From: Verrucomicrobiaceae bacterium | Lineage (GTDB): Bacteria; Verrucomicrobiota; Verrucomicrobiia; Verrucomicrobiales; Verrucomicrobiaceae | DNA: 64,000 bases | Assembly: GCA_016795485.1 (NCBI GenBank) | Contig: JAEUHM010000004.1 | Span: forward strand, 62,001-126,000 | Direction: 5' to 3' | Shown: piece by piece, positions 1-9,076 of the stretch | How the letters are laid out: each line of letters starts with the position of its first letter | Position numbering within the stretch: position 1 is the stretch's first letter | Notes under the pieces: model-generated | Database searches by the model: none | What the model saw: the letters and a program-made list of their open reading frames with translations, nothing else | What the model was told of the DNA's origin: nothing | Position numbers and translations under genes: made by a program

Positions 1-1412
1 TCTGCATTGTGGACGCCCACGATGCCGCCTGTATCAAACGCGGCCACAGTAACGCCAGGGTTGCCCGTGTTGTTGAGATAGAGCCCAGGGGCCTCATTGT
101 GAATGCCCAGGATGATGCGTTGGATACCCAGGTCATTGTTAATGCTGAGTTTACCTCCGTGTTCATTGGCGTGGAGCATAGCGTAGTCCGTACCGTCAGC
201 GGTGCCCACTCTGACGCTGCCCAGGCGCTCTCCTCCCGCCAGAGCGGCCATGCCGCCCTGCTCTCCGCTGGGACCAAAGGCGCTGACGGTGCCGCATTGC
301 TCAGCAACGGTGATCAGCACGCGGCCCTGGTTCTGCTCACTGATCATGATGTTAGGTGTTTCATCCTTTACGGCCACGCTGACGCGGGTAGTGGCCTCGT
401 TGGGAGAGTTGACGGTGAGCAAGTTCATCTCTGGGGTGCTGAGCAGTTGAACGCCCTGCTTGGAGGGCTCTGACTGGAGCTTCAGGTAGGTAGACTCGTT
501 GGGATAGTGTGCCAAGCTGACCACGTCATGCTCTTCCTCATCAGAGAGGACCAAACTTGTGCGATCCTCTGTATGCTCCAGACTGGCACGGCGCACTCCA
601 TGGGTGTCATGGAGGTTGACGCTGCTGCCAATCTGCTCGCCAGCCATGAGGGAGATCTCCGTGGCGTTCCTCAGGGGGCTGGCTGCCTTGGCGGCGATCT
701 GCGCGATTTCCTCCGTGGCTAACAGGGTGATGCTGGCACCCTCGTTGGGCGACTTGAGCATGAGGCTGCCGCCCTCTGAGCCAGAGCTGAGCACGGTGGC
801 CTGAGGCAAGCCGGGCACGGAGAGGGAAAGAATGCCATGGCTGGGGTCTGCCAAGAGCTTGACGACAGTGGAGGCGTTGGCGTCTGCAAAGATGAGCTCG
901 GTGCGGCCGCCATCTTTGGTGTCGGTATGGGCTAACACGCCCCTGGTCTTCCCGTCTGGTTGCAGCACGGCCACACTGCCGCCGCCGGGCTGTGCTTGCA
1001 TCACCGCAGCAGGACAGCCTTCCTCATCAAACACTGCCATGACTCCGCGCTCTGGGTTTGCGGAGATGAGGGCGCGGTCGGTGCCGTCCGGGGCGTGCAA
1101 GAAGATCTCAGGCACGCCTTCCCGCCTAAACCCAGCAAAGAAACCGCAGTTCCGAGCACCGTCCGCCATGGGCTTGTGGAGGATGTTGATGTAGCCGCCG
1201 TTTTCATCGCTGGAGAGGGTGGCGCCGATGCCGCGCCCACCACGCTCTAGGATGGACAAGTGATGGCACTGGAGGGTGTTCCACGGTTTGCCGTCTTCAT
1301 CCACGTCGATGCGGATGACGGAGTGCAGGTCGCGGATCTGGGCTTGCATCTCCAGTATCTGGCGCTGGAGAGTCTCAACGGTGGCTTGGAGTTGGCTGAT
1401 GGAGTCGCTCAT
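1..1412 (-). CDS. Coiled-coil plus beta-repeat protein (partial, runs off left edge)
   Basis: An uninterrupted minus-strand frame begins at the ATG at 1412-1410 and stays open for 470 codons to the window edge, so the C-terminus is missing. Residues 1-33 are heptad-like and hydrophilic (start MSDSISQLQATVETLQRQ), typical of a short coiled coil. The remainder is a succession of short beta-rich units with recurring Gly-Gly turns followed by alternating hydrophobic residues (for example GGSVAVLQPDGK and GGKLSINNDLG). This suggests a beta-solenoid or trimeric fibre on a coiled-coil stalk. There is no signal peptide or membrane segment. I do not recognise a named family. The opposite strand carries only short overlapping frames, which I take as shadows. 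It is divergent from the glycosyltransferase gene, with about 175 bp between the starts. Confidence 0.75.
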   Translation of the reverse strand, partial: MSDSISQLQATVETLQRQILEMQAQIRDLHSVIRIDVDEDGKPWNTLQCHHLSILERGGRGIGATLSSDENGGYINILHKPMADGARNCGFFAGFRREGVPEIFLHAPDGTDRALISANPERGVMAVFDEEGCPAAVMQAQPGGGSVAVLQPDGKTRGVLAHTDTKDGGRTELIFADANASTVVKLLADPSHGILSLSVPGLPQATVLSSGSEGGSLMLKSPNEGASITLLATEEIAQIAAKAASPLRNATEISLMAGEQIGSSVNLHDTHGVRRASLEHTEDRTSLVLSDEEEHDVVSLAHYPNESTYLKLQSEPSKQGVQLLSTPEMNLLTVNSPNEATTRVSVAVKDETPNIMISEQNQGRVLITVAEQCGTVSAFGPSGEQGGMAALAGGERLGSVRVGTADGTDYAMLHANEHGGKLSINNDLGIQRIILGIHNEAPGLYLNNTGNPGVTVAAFDTGGIVGVHNA

Positions 1413-1587
1413 AAGATAAGGCCGGGTGAAGTGGTGGCTTTTAGGCGCGCGGCCAATGAATGGCAAGGGAAACGGGGCCAAGGAAAACGGAATGTGCGGC
1501 CCTGGAGACGTGGATTGGATGCATTGGCTTGCGTTGTGGGAGGTTTTCTAGTTGTCTCGTGGGAAGTTGGAGTCCGCAGCGAGCACA

Positions 1588-3198
1588 ATGACGTTACGAG
1601 CGATGGAGCGGCCATGGTTTAGGCCGTGGATGGTGTTTTGCGCCATGGCGCTGGTGGCCCTGGGGTTCGCGCTGGGGACGGATCGCATCTGGGAGGACTA
1701 TCTGATCACGTACCGGAGCAGCAAGAACCTCGTAGAGGGTAACGGGCTGGTGTTCCACCCAGGGGAGAAGCTTCACACGTTCACTTCACCGTTAGGAGTG
1801 CTGCTGCCGGCGTTCTGCCATTGGGTGAGCGGGCGCTCCAGTGACGCGGTGACGATGTGGTGCTTCCGGGTGCTGAGCATCGCGGCACTGGCAGCAGCCG
1901 CAGCGGTGGCGTTTAGCGTGCTAGATAGACTCCGTTGGCCAGGATGGGCGGCAGGTCTGCTGGCGCTGTGGCTGGTGACTGAAGCTAAGAGCGTGGACTT
2001 CTCCATCAATGGCATGGAGACGGGTTTTCTGCTGCTGTTCGTGGCCCTCACGGTGAGGGCGCACTTCATGCCTGGCCTGGAGAGGCGGTGGATGCACCTG
2101 GGACTGGCCTGGGCAGGCCTGATGTGGACGCGTCCTGACGGCTGTGTGTATGTAGCTGCCTTGGCAGGGGGCTCCATGGCCTTTGCAGTGTGTGGTGGAG
2201 AGAAGGTGGGGCGGATGGAGCTGCTGAGGATGTTCCTCAAAGCAGGTGCACTCTGCACGATCGTCTATTTGCCCTGGCTTGTGTGGGCGTGGTGGTACTA
2301 CGGCACGCCGGTGCCTCATACAATCACCGCCAAGAACGGCACCATGCCGCCCCGGTCTGTGTTGGAGATACTGGGGCGGTGGACTGGCTCTTGGGCACCA
2401 GTGAAGCTTAACTTTGCTGTCACGGATGGGTTGTTCACGCCGTCCGGGTGGCCGGCTGGTGGCTGGCCCATGTGGCTGATCCTGACGAGCCGGGTGATGG
2501 CGTTCGTAGGAGGACTGTGCTGGGTGGTGAAAAGTCTACCTCCGGTGGTGCGCGCTCTGTCGTTAGCGTCTGGAGTGATGCTAGTGTATCTGGGTTACTT
2601 TACCGGGACATCAACCGCTGCGTGGTACATGCCCGGCCCCGGCTGGCTAGTGCTGCTGGCAGTGGCCGGACTGGCGAGCGCGATGCAGGGGAGGCGCCAA
2701 GTGTGGCTAGCAGTCGCTCTAGGGGCTCTCTGGTGCGTGAGAGGTGCTTGGACCACGGTGGAACTAGCCCGCCTGAGCAAGGTGGAGCAGGTCTATGTGG
2801 AGGAAGGGAACCGGAAAGTCATAGGCGAGTGGCTGAAGGCAAATGCCCAACCGGGCGACACGATGTTCATGGAGTGTCTGGGCTACCTCGGATATTACTC
2901 CGGCCTGAAAACGCTGGATTACCCAGGGCTGTCATCCAGGGAAGTCGTGGACGCGGTGAAGGAGGTAGGCACTCAGTGGCATGCCCTCATCCGCAAACTC
3001 AAGCCGGTATGGGTGGTGTTGCGCCCTTATGAGGCAGCGCGCACGGTAGAGGCGGACAGTGCATTGTTAGTGAAGGACTACGAGGAGGTGAAAGTCTTCG
3101 ATGTGAGCCCAAGAGTGGAACGGATGCCGGTGCACGGGCAAGGGCTGCTGTCGTTCGATAGCACGTTCATCATTTTCAAAAGGAGGAGCGAACCATGA
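1588..3198 (+). CDS. Multi-pass membrane glycosyltransferase (GT39/ArnT-like)
   Basis: Hydrophobic protein of about 537 aa with many predicted membrane segments, the first around residues 12-30. The first periplasmic loop carries a pattern common in dolichyl-phosphate-mannose-type and ArnT-like transferases: acidic WEDYLITYR, then LVEGNGLVFHPGE, then a T-SPLG motif. By family this would move a sugar from a lipid-linked donor to an acceptor outside the membrane; substrate unknown. The C-terminal region (from about residue 400) is soluble and probably periplasmic. I chose the ATG at 1588. A TTG at 1552 and ATGs at 1603 and 1630 are alternatives, and none has a strong ribosome binding site. The stop overlaps the next gene by 4 bp (ATGA), so the two are probably translationally coupled. 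Confidence 0.8.
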   Translation: MTLRAMERPWFRPWMVFCAMALVALGFALGTDRIWEDYLITYRSSKNLVEGNGLVFHPGEKLHTFTSPLGVLLPAFCHWVSGRSSDAVTMWCFRVLSIAALAAAAAVAFSVLDRLRWPGWAAGLLALWLVTEAKSVDFSINGMETGFLLLFVALTVRAHFMPGLERRWMHLGLAWAGLMWTRPDGCVYVAALAGGSMAFAVCGGEKVGRMELLRMFLKAGALCTIVYLPWLVWAWWYYGTPVPHTITAKNGTMPPRSVLEILGRWTGSWAPVKLNFAVTDGLFTPSGWPAGGWPMWLILTSRVMAFVGGLCWVVKSLPPVVRALSLASGVMLVYLGYFTGTSTAAWYMPGPGWLVLLAVAGLASAMQGRRQVWLAVALGALWCVRGAWTTVELARLSKVEQVYVEEGNRKVIGEWLKANAQPGDTMFMECLGYLGYYSGLKTLDYPGLSSREVVDAVKEVGTQWHALIRKLKPVWVVLRPYEAARTVEADSALLVKDYEEVKVFDVSPRVERMPVHGQGLLSFDSTFIIFKRRSEP

Positions 3199-3824
3199 TG
3201 GACCCTCAAAAGACATGGGTGCCTAGCTGGCTGGCGTTAGCGCTCTCCATCGGAGCCGCTGTAGGTCTGGTGTTGGTGCAGAAGGGAGTAGATGTGCAGT
3301 CAGAAAGTCCTTCTCTGCATCATGGGCCCATGCTGGAGGCTATGGCCAAGTACTACATGCTCTCCGAGCAGCACGGCAAGGCCGTAGACGCCTTCCGGCG
3401 GGCTCTGATCAACAACCCGAGGTCGTCTACCACGCACATGGACCTGGGAACGATGCTCCTGCTGAGCGGACAGGGAGACATTCTAGCCGTGACGGCAGAA
3501 TACGCAGAGGCAGTGCGGCTAGATCCAGGGAATCTGCCCGCCGTGAACAACCTAGCCTGGCTCAAAGCAACCAATGCGAACGAAAAAGTGCGCGATCCGG
3601 TGAAAGCTCTGGAACTAGCCGAGCAAGCAATGACCCAAACGGATAATCCGGGTGCCTACCGCACCCTCGCCGCAGCATTGGCCGCCAATGGCCGATTTGA
3701 AGAGGCCGTCCAGGCAGCAGAGAAAGGCCTAGCCAAAGCCACTGAAGCCAAAGAGGCGAGTGCAGAGGATCTTCTCCGGGAAATGGTAGCGTTGTTCAAA
3801 GAGAAGAAGGCGCTGAGTCTGTAG
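3195..3824 (+). CDS. Membrane-anchored TPR protein
   Basis: 209 aa. A single hydrophobic segment near residues 12-29 is followed by tetratricopeptide-like repeats (about residues 50-190), for example KYYMLSEQHGKAVDAFRRAL and NPGAYRTLAAALAANGRFEEA. TPRs are protein-interaction scaffolds. The start is well supported: AGGAGG lies at 3181-3186, eight bases before the ATG, and the ATG overlaps the stop of the upstream glycosyltransferase. The pairing suggests it helps assemble or organise that membrane enzyme or its product, which is inference only. It converges with the long Ig-protein gene, with 14 bp between the stops. Confidence 0.85.
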   Translation: MMDPQKTWVPSWLALALSIGAAVGLVLVQKGVDVQSESPSLHHGPMLEAMAKYYMLSEQHGKAVDAFRRALINNPRSSTTHMDLGTMLLLSGQGDILAVTAEYAEAVRLDPGNLPAVNNLAWLKATNANEKVRDPVKALELAEQAMTQTDNPGAYRTLAAALAANGRFEEAVQAAEKGLAKATEAKEASAEDLLREMVALFKEKKALSL

Positions 3825-3838
3825 CCTGCTGAGGGATG

Positions 3839-6800
3839 TCAGGGAATAATGACCTGAGCCGCACCGGAAAGGATGAGACTGGTGCTGGTGCTAGGCAAAA
3901 GGCCCGGCAGAGTGAAGAAGCCTTCGATCCGTGGCCGAGACATGCCAGCAGGTGAGATCAGGACGCCGGAGAGAGTGGCGGTGCGTTGGATGGTGACGGG
4001 ATTGCCTCCAATAGTCTGAGTGTCTTTGACCACGAACGAACCGGAAACGGTGCCGCTGCTGGCACTAAAGGTGAGTTTTGGCAAAGAAGGCTTGGTCGCT
4101 ACGGCAAAAGTAGCGAGATGGGCTTTGGACAGGGTGAAGGCAAAGCTCTGAGGTGAACCTAGGCCACCACCAGTGGCACTGAAGGTGAGATTGCCCGCCT
4201 GGGCAGTGCTCAACCCCAGCAAATACTCGCCCCTAGCCGGAGCCACATAGCGACTGCCAACCGGAGTGAGATCAAGAGGCCCGATCCCGCTGGGATAACT
4301 TCTGCCGGTCGCCGGTGTAGCGGCTTTCTTTGTCCAGACCAGTCTGCCGTCAAGCTCGACCGCCGAGCAATCCACGCTGCCAAGCAGTGAACCCAAGCGG
4401 GAATAGGCGCTGATGAAAACCGGCAGTTCACCGTTAGGCCAAAGGTAACTGGACAAAGTGATGGGAGTCCCATCCGCAAGCTTGCCACTGCCAGATGCGG
4501 CCCCTGTCTTGGCTAGGCTGAACTTGACCCAACCGCTGCCCTCGGGGGCCCCAGTGGGCAGCGGCGAGGGCGGACGAAGTGCCGCTGTGTATTTTCCCAC
4601 GTAGGCCGTGGCTGGATTCGAGGTGGAAGTCCAAGGAATCTGGCTCGCGGTGATGAGTTCCTGAGGAATGCGGTCTCCAGACTGCCAAAGCTGTCCACTG
4701 AGCGCTCCATTCCCATCAAACGTGAGTCGTGCGGCGAGGGAGGGCAGTCCTTTCCTGAGAATGATGGTGTCCGACACGCCTTGTTCGTCAGATGTGCCCT
4801 TAAATGAATACGAACGGCCCGCGAGGTTTACTTTGCCTGTGTAAGTGCCCACTCGGGTGAGGGTGAGGTCAATGCTGCCGCCGAGATCGTTGTTGAGTGT
4901 GGGGCTAGAGCCAATGAGTCCAACATAATGCCCAATACTTGCCGGTGAGTCGAAAGGGTCCTCAATGGTAAGATTAGCCATGGCACTGTCGGCGGCACCG
5001 AAGCGGTTCTTTGCCCGCAAAAACACCTGGAACGCGCTGCCGCTGGCCCAAGGTTCTCCAGCCAGGGTGAGGGAAAGGGTGGAGCGCGTCTGCCCACTGA
5101 TGGCGACCGGTGCCTCACCATCCACCACGCGATACCACTGCAAGGTCGGCGCTGGAATGCCAGAAGCGGCACCGCTGAAAGTCACGATGCTACCGTATTG
5201 AGCAATAGCGTCATCGGGGTCCTCGGTAATCTCTGGCAGGCCATTGAGGATGAGGGTGGCCTCAGAGCTAACAACCGTGCGCACATTGGCACCTGAAGCG
5301 CCATTGCCTATCACGCAGCGGTACCTCCCTGCATCGTCACTGGTAATGCCGATGATGTTAAAAGCCGAACTGGTAAAGCCAGGTACATCGGCCCAACTGC
5401 CTGAATCTTCTTTTTGCCACTGATAGACGTAAGCGGTGGGGAATCCGCCTTTGACCGCAACGCTGAAGCTTACACTCGCTCCAGGGTCAGCCGTGACCGA
5501 CTTGGGAGGGGATGAAACGATAGGTGCAGCGGGCTCTTTAACCGTGAGCACGCCGCTGGCGCTGGTGCCTTTCTTGCTCCCGCACGTGACGGTACAGGAA
5601 TAGCTGCCGCTACTGCTGGTTAGCACATTGGAAAGCATGAGAGTGGTGGTGTTAGCACCTGTGATGGTGGGGCCGTTGGTAAGTGTGACGCCGTTCCGCT
5701 TCCAAAGATACTGGGGGGCGGGACTACCGTTGACTTGCACCTGAAACGTTACCATGGAGCCCGGTAAAGCCTGCTGGCTGGCCGGTTGCTGCATAAAGAC
5801 AGGAGCCACATCGGTATTCACGTGCTTCACCCATGCTAGAGCGCTCTGGCAGTAGCTAAACTCGTTGGACACATGGACGAAGTACGCGCCTGCATCCTCG
5901 GGTTGGAAGTTGGTGATCGTTAACGAGGTGCTCCAGACGCCAGACATGCGGGGATTGCCACCCAGTGGTTCGTATTGATATACCTCTTCACCCCAGGGCG
6001 AGGTAATGATGATGGGCTTGCCATTGGCATCTAGGACGACCTTGAACCACTGCACGATCTTTGTCCCACCGGCTGGTGTCTCGTCCAAAGCGCAAGTGAG
6101 CACCACTGTGGCACCCGTGCGTGCAGAGATGCTGGCCGGAGCGGGTTGTTTGACCATCCGAGGCTGACGGATGCCAAGGACGCTGCGAGTTTCACTCACT
6201 GCGGTGCCGGAGGTGTTGCTGAGACGGCAATAGAACTCCTGCACGCCCTCCGCGTAAGCGGGTTGCACTAGCCAACTGGTAGCACCCTTGACCGGAGCCC
6301 AGTCGCCACCGTTGAGTCGGCGATACCATTGAAAACTCACGCGCTCGCTGAAGCTAACCACCCTCAGTTCCTCTGGGAGGTTGCCTGGAAACACCTTTTG
6401 CATGGGGTCCGTGGGTAACATGGACGCCACAGAAGGTGGGTCGACAATGTGAGGATACCGGCTGAACAGAAGATCCGCATCTGAGCGCGTTTGATCTTCA
6501 GCGGGCTTCAAGAACTGTTCCCGCCATGCGGCATCCATGCCGTAGAGGATATTGAACGGACTCTGCAGGAAGTAGAGCGTATGCCAGTTGTTCATCTCCG
6601 TAAGCCACGCGTCTCGTTTCTGTTTCCAGGGGGTGAAATAGAGGCTTCCCCAAGTCGGAATCTCACGGAGCGCACGTTGTTTGATAGCCAGCAGCGTTGG
6701 GGCGGGACAGACAGAGTCAAACGGAAAGCCTGGCGCGTCGAGAGTGGGTTCTTCCAGCCACTGAACCGTGCCAGTGCCCCAGTGAGTGGCGATGCTGTTG

Positions 6801-8899
6801 TTCAACTCTGTCATTCGATCACTCAGGTCCACGGAACTGGATGCTGAGGCGAGATCACCACCAGCAAAAGGGATCGAAGGCGGGATTGGCAGGTCGGGGT
6901 TCGCCCCTTCCGCTGCTTTGATCACCGCCACCGCATCTGGAGCGGACACATAACCTGTGCCAAGCACATTCTCTAAGTCTTGCCGCAGCGTCATGTATCG
7001 GGCATGGAACACATCATTGACCGCATTGAAGCCGGTGAGGAAGGCCCCATACTTATTCATCACTTGCTGATATGCCATGACAGCTTGTTCACCCGGAAGC
7101 GCGAGCGCCTGCATCACTTCCTCCAACATGGTGCGTAAATGGAACGTGCGGCGAGTCAACGTTCGGTAGACATGACCACCGCTACCCCAGAAATCATAGC
7201 CGCTCATTCCAGAAGCCTCCCCAGGCATCACATCGTAGCTCCAACTCCATCCGCTCGCGTTTAGATACTGGTCTGCTGCCGCTGCCGCAGCCACCATTTC
7301 TGCAAGTCCGACTTCTGCTTGTTGTAAACGCTCGCCAGCCTCCTCGACCTCTGCCAACAACGCTCCATTCAACTCCGCGAATCGGCTTTGCAGTGCGTTC
7401 TTGTTGCTGAGACCCTTCGTGATGGCCTCTGACACTCCGCTACTGAACTCATCGAGTGCGGCGATGTAACCCTCCACTCCGGTACCGAGCTGAGGAGTGT
7501 CGTAGCTGTAGTACGAGATGGTTACGCCCTGGGCGGCTGCCATTTGCACCCACTCGCTCACCTGTACGCGCAGCTCATTGGCCTCTTGCCATTTGGTTGC
7601 TATGAGGTCGAGCTGTCCTGATGCAGCGGGTATTGCACCCATGCGCATGTCAGCTTGTTCGAGTATCCATTTTAGGTCTTTGTGGCCCACTGCTGCTGCC
7701 AGAGGCGTAGCATAGTCGGCCATGTCTAGCGTAGATCCTGCTACTTCAACAAAGACCTGCAAATAACCAAGGTGGAGCATGTCTGACATCGCTCCGGGGC
7801 TTCCCACATCTAACTTAGCCTCATACTGCGCAATCAACTCGTTGTAGTCAGCCATCTTTTGATTGATCGCGCTTCGTAGAGGTAATACCGCGGCATCAGC
7901 AGTGCTGATGATGGTTTGGATTCGACGCAGTTCGTATTGTTCAGGCGATTCCTCCTCGCCTTTTGGCTCAATGTAAGGAGGTGGTTCAGCTACTGGGTCC
8001 GGCAAATCGTTCAGGCGTGCTTCTGCGGCAGCATCTCGCTCTGCCGCGATCTCCTGATTGATGGCATCGTTGAGTGCAAACTGTGCAAATGCCAATTGAT
8101 CGCGGGCATTTAGCTCTTCTGCCTCGGCCTCTGGAAGTTGGAGGAGCGTGTCGTTCTGGGTAGCATCCAACTCGTCTGCAATGTCTTCCAGGGCTTCCTT
8201 GGCCCTAGCTAGGGCTTCCTTCACTCGCTCAAGCTTCACAAGAATGGCCGCATTGTCTGACCAATAGCGCGGATCATTGCCGGGCTTCGTCATGTCATAA
8301 TCAGGGTCTCCAGCGCGGTCCTCATACTCACGAGCGCGTACCGTGTGAAGGTCGGCCTTTAACAACTTCTTCACAGCTTCTATCTCCGGAATGCTCTCCG
8401 AAGCCAAGTGATTGAGGCCAGTGATGCGAACGGTACGCGGTGAAGTGAGCGTCTCAGTATCGAGGCCCATGGTTTTTTTGGCCTGATCCTTCAGGGCATT
8501 GGACAACAACTCTTCTGCAAGTGCACGCACGCCTGCTGCTGCACCAGTGCCGACTTCCACAGCGTCTTTCATTGTCTGCGCTGTTTCAGCTCCAAGCTGT
8601 AGCGTCACCTTGATTAAGTTCTTCTGCTGAATGCTGGCGATGCGGTCGCGCACAACATCGACTTGAGCGCGATCCGAGGCCAATCGCTGGGATCTGCCGC
8701 TGTAGTTGGTGCTGAAGCGTTGGAGAAGCGTCAGGGCATTGCGTGCCTTGAGCCACTCCTGGCGTTTCAACTCCACTTGAGCGCGCAGTTCTGGAACCGT
8801 TGCTGCACTCGCAAAGTTGCACCATGTAACCGCCAGGAAGAAACCAGCAATCAACTGCCATCGCCTTCCTATCGTGAGGGTAGATTCGTTCGATTTCAT
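3839..8899 (-). CDS. Large secreted coiled-coil and Ig-repeat protein
   Basis: 1686 aa from the ATG at 8899, preferred because a signal peptide follows at once (basic MKSNESTLTIGRRW, hydrophobic LIAGFFLAVTW, then ASA-A). The frame also extends upstream to 8986 but gains only unconvincing sequence. Residues about 30-350 are long charged helices, probably coiled coil. Residues about 350-820 are helical without a recognised domain. About 820-1305 hold four to five immunoglobulin-like domains with the usual W and Y-C cores, such as PAPQYLWKRNGVTL and SGSYSCTV. The last about 360 residues are a beta-rich, Gly/Ser/Thr-rich tail with two or three related blocks (YVGLIG, YVGKYTA, YLLGLS). It is probably surface-exposed or outer-membrane-associated. 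Function unknown. Confidence 0.85.
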   Translation of the reverse strand: MKSNESTLTIGRRWQLIAGFFLAVTWCNFASAATVPELRAQVELKRQEWLKARNALTLLQRFSTNYSGRSQRLASDRAQVDVVRDRIASIQQKNLIKVTLQLGAETAQTMKDAVEVGTGAAAGVRALAEELLSNALKDQAKKTMGLDTETLTSPRTVRITGLNHLASESIPEIEAVKKLLKADLHTVRAREYEDRAGDPDYDMTKPGNDPRYWSDNAAILVKLERVKEALARAKEALEDIADELDATQNDTLLQLPEAEAEELNARDQLAFAQFALNDAINQEIAAERDAAAEARLNDLPDPVAEPPPYIEPKGEEESPEQYELRRIQTIISTADAAVLPLRSAINQKMADYNELIAQYEAKLDVGSPGAMSDMLHLGYLQVFVEVAGSTLDMADYATPLAAAVGHKDLKWILEQADMRMGAIPAASGQLDLIATKWQEANELRVQVSEWVQMAAAQGVTISYYSYDTPQLGTGVEGYIAALDEFSSGVSEAITKGLSNKNALQSRFAELNGALLAEVEEAGERLQQAEVGLAEMVAAAAAADQYLNASGWSWSYDVMPGEASGMSGYDFWGSGGHVYRTLTRRTFHLRTMLEEVMQALALPGEQAVMAYQQVMNKYGAFLTGFNAVNDVFHARYMTLRQDLENVLGTGYVSAPDAVAVIKAAEGANPDLPIPPSIPFAGGDLASASSSVDLSDRMTELNNSIATHWGTGTVQWLEEPTLDAPGFPFDSVCPAPTLLAIKQRALREIPTWGSLYFTPWKQKRDAWLTEMNNWHTLYFLQSPFNILYGMDAAWREQFLKPAEDQTRSDADLLFSRYPHIVDPPSVASMLPTDPMQKVFPGNLPEELRVVSFSERVSFQWYRRLNGGDWAPVKGATSWLVQPAYAEGVQEFYCRLSNTSGTAVSETRSVLGIRQPRMVKQPAPASISARTGATVVLTCALDETPAGGTKIVQWFKVVLDANGKPIIITSPWGEEVYQYEPLGGNPRMSGVWSTSLTITNFQPEDAGAYFVHVSNEFSYCQSALAWVKHVNTDVAPVFMQQPASQQALPGSMVTFQVQVNGSPAPQYLWKRNGVTLTNGPTITGANTTTLMLSNVLTSSSGSYSCTVTCGSKKGTSASGVLTVKEPAAPIVSSPPKSVTADPGASVSFSVAVKGGFPTAYVYQWQKEDSGSWADVPGFTSSAFNIIGITSDDAGRYRCVIGNGASGANVRTVVSSEATLILNGLPEITEDPDDAIAQYGSIVTFSGAASGIPAPTLQWYRVVDGEAPVAISGQTRSTLSLTLAGEPWASGSAFQVFLRAKNRFGAADSAMANLTIEDPFDSPASIGHYVGLIGSSPTLNNDLGGSIDLTLTRVGTYTGKVNLAGRSYSFKGTSDEQGVSDTIILRKGLPSLAARLTFDGNGALSGQLWQSGDRIPQELITASQIPWTSTSNPATAYVGKYTAALRPPSPLPTGAPEGSGWVKFSLAKTGAASGSGKLADGTPITLSSYLWPNGELPVFISAYSRLGSLLGSVDCSAVELDGRLVWTKKAATPATGRSYPSGIGPLDLTPVGSRYVAPARGEYLLGLSTAQAGNLTFSATGGGLGSPQSFAFTLSKAHLATFAVATKPSLPKLTFSASSGTVSGSFVVKDTQTIGGNPVTIQRTATLSGVLISPAGMSRPRIEGFFTLPGLLPSTSTSLILSGAAQVIIP

Positions 8900-9076
8900 G
8901 CGACAAACTACGTCCGCAATGAAATGACCGCCTTGGCGAAAGTAGTGCGTGTGTTGACCAAGCATCTGAATCTTGAGATTGCACAATGAGGATTCTGTGG
9001 AACCCTTGAGTTAGCTGGCTGGAATCATGCAGCCGCTAACTTGCCCGAAAACAATGCAACCGGGCAACCCAAGACA

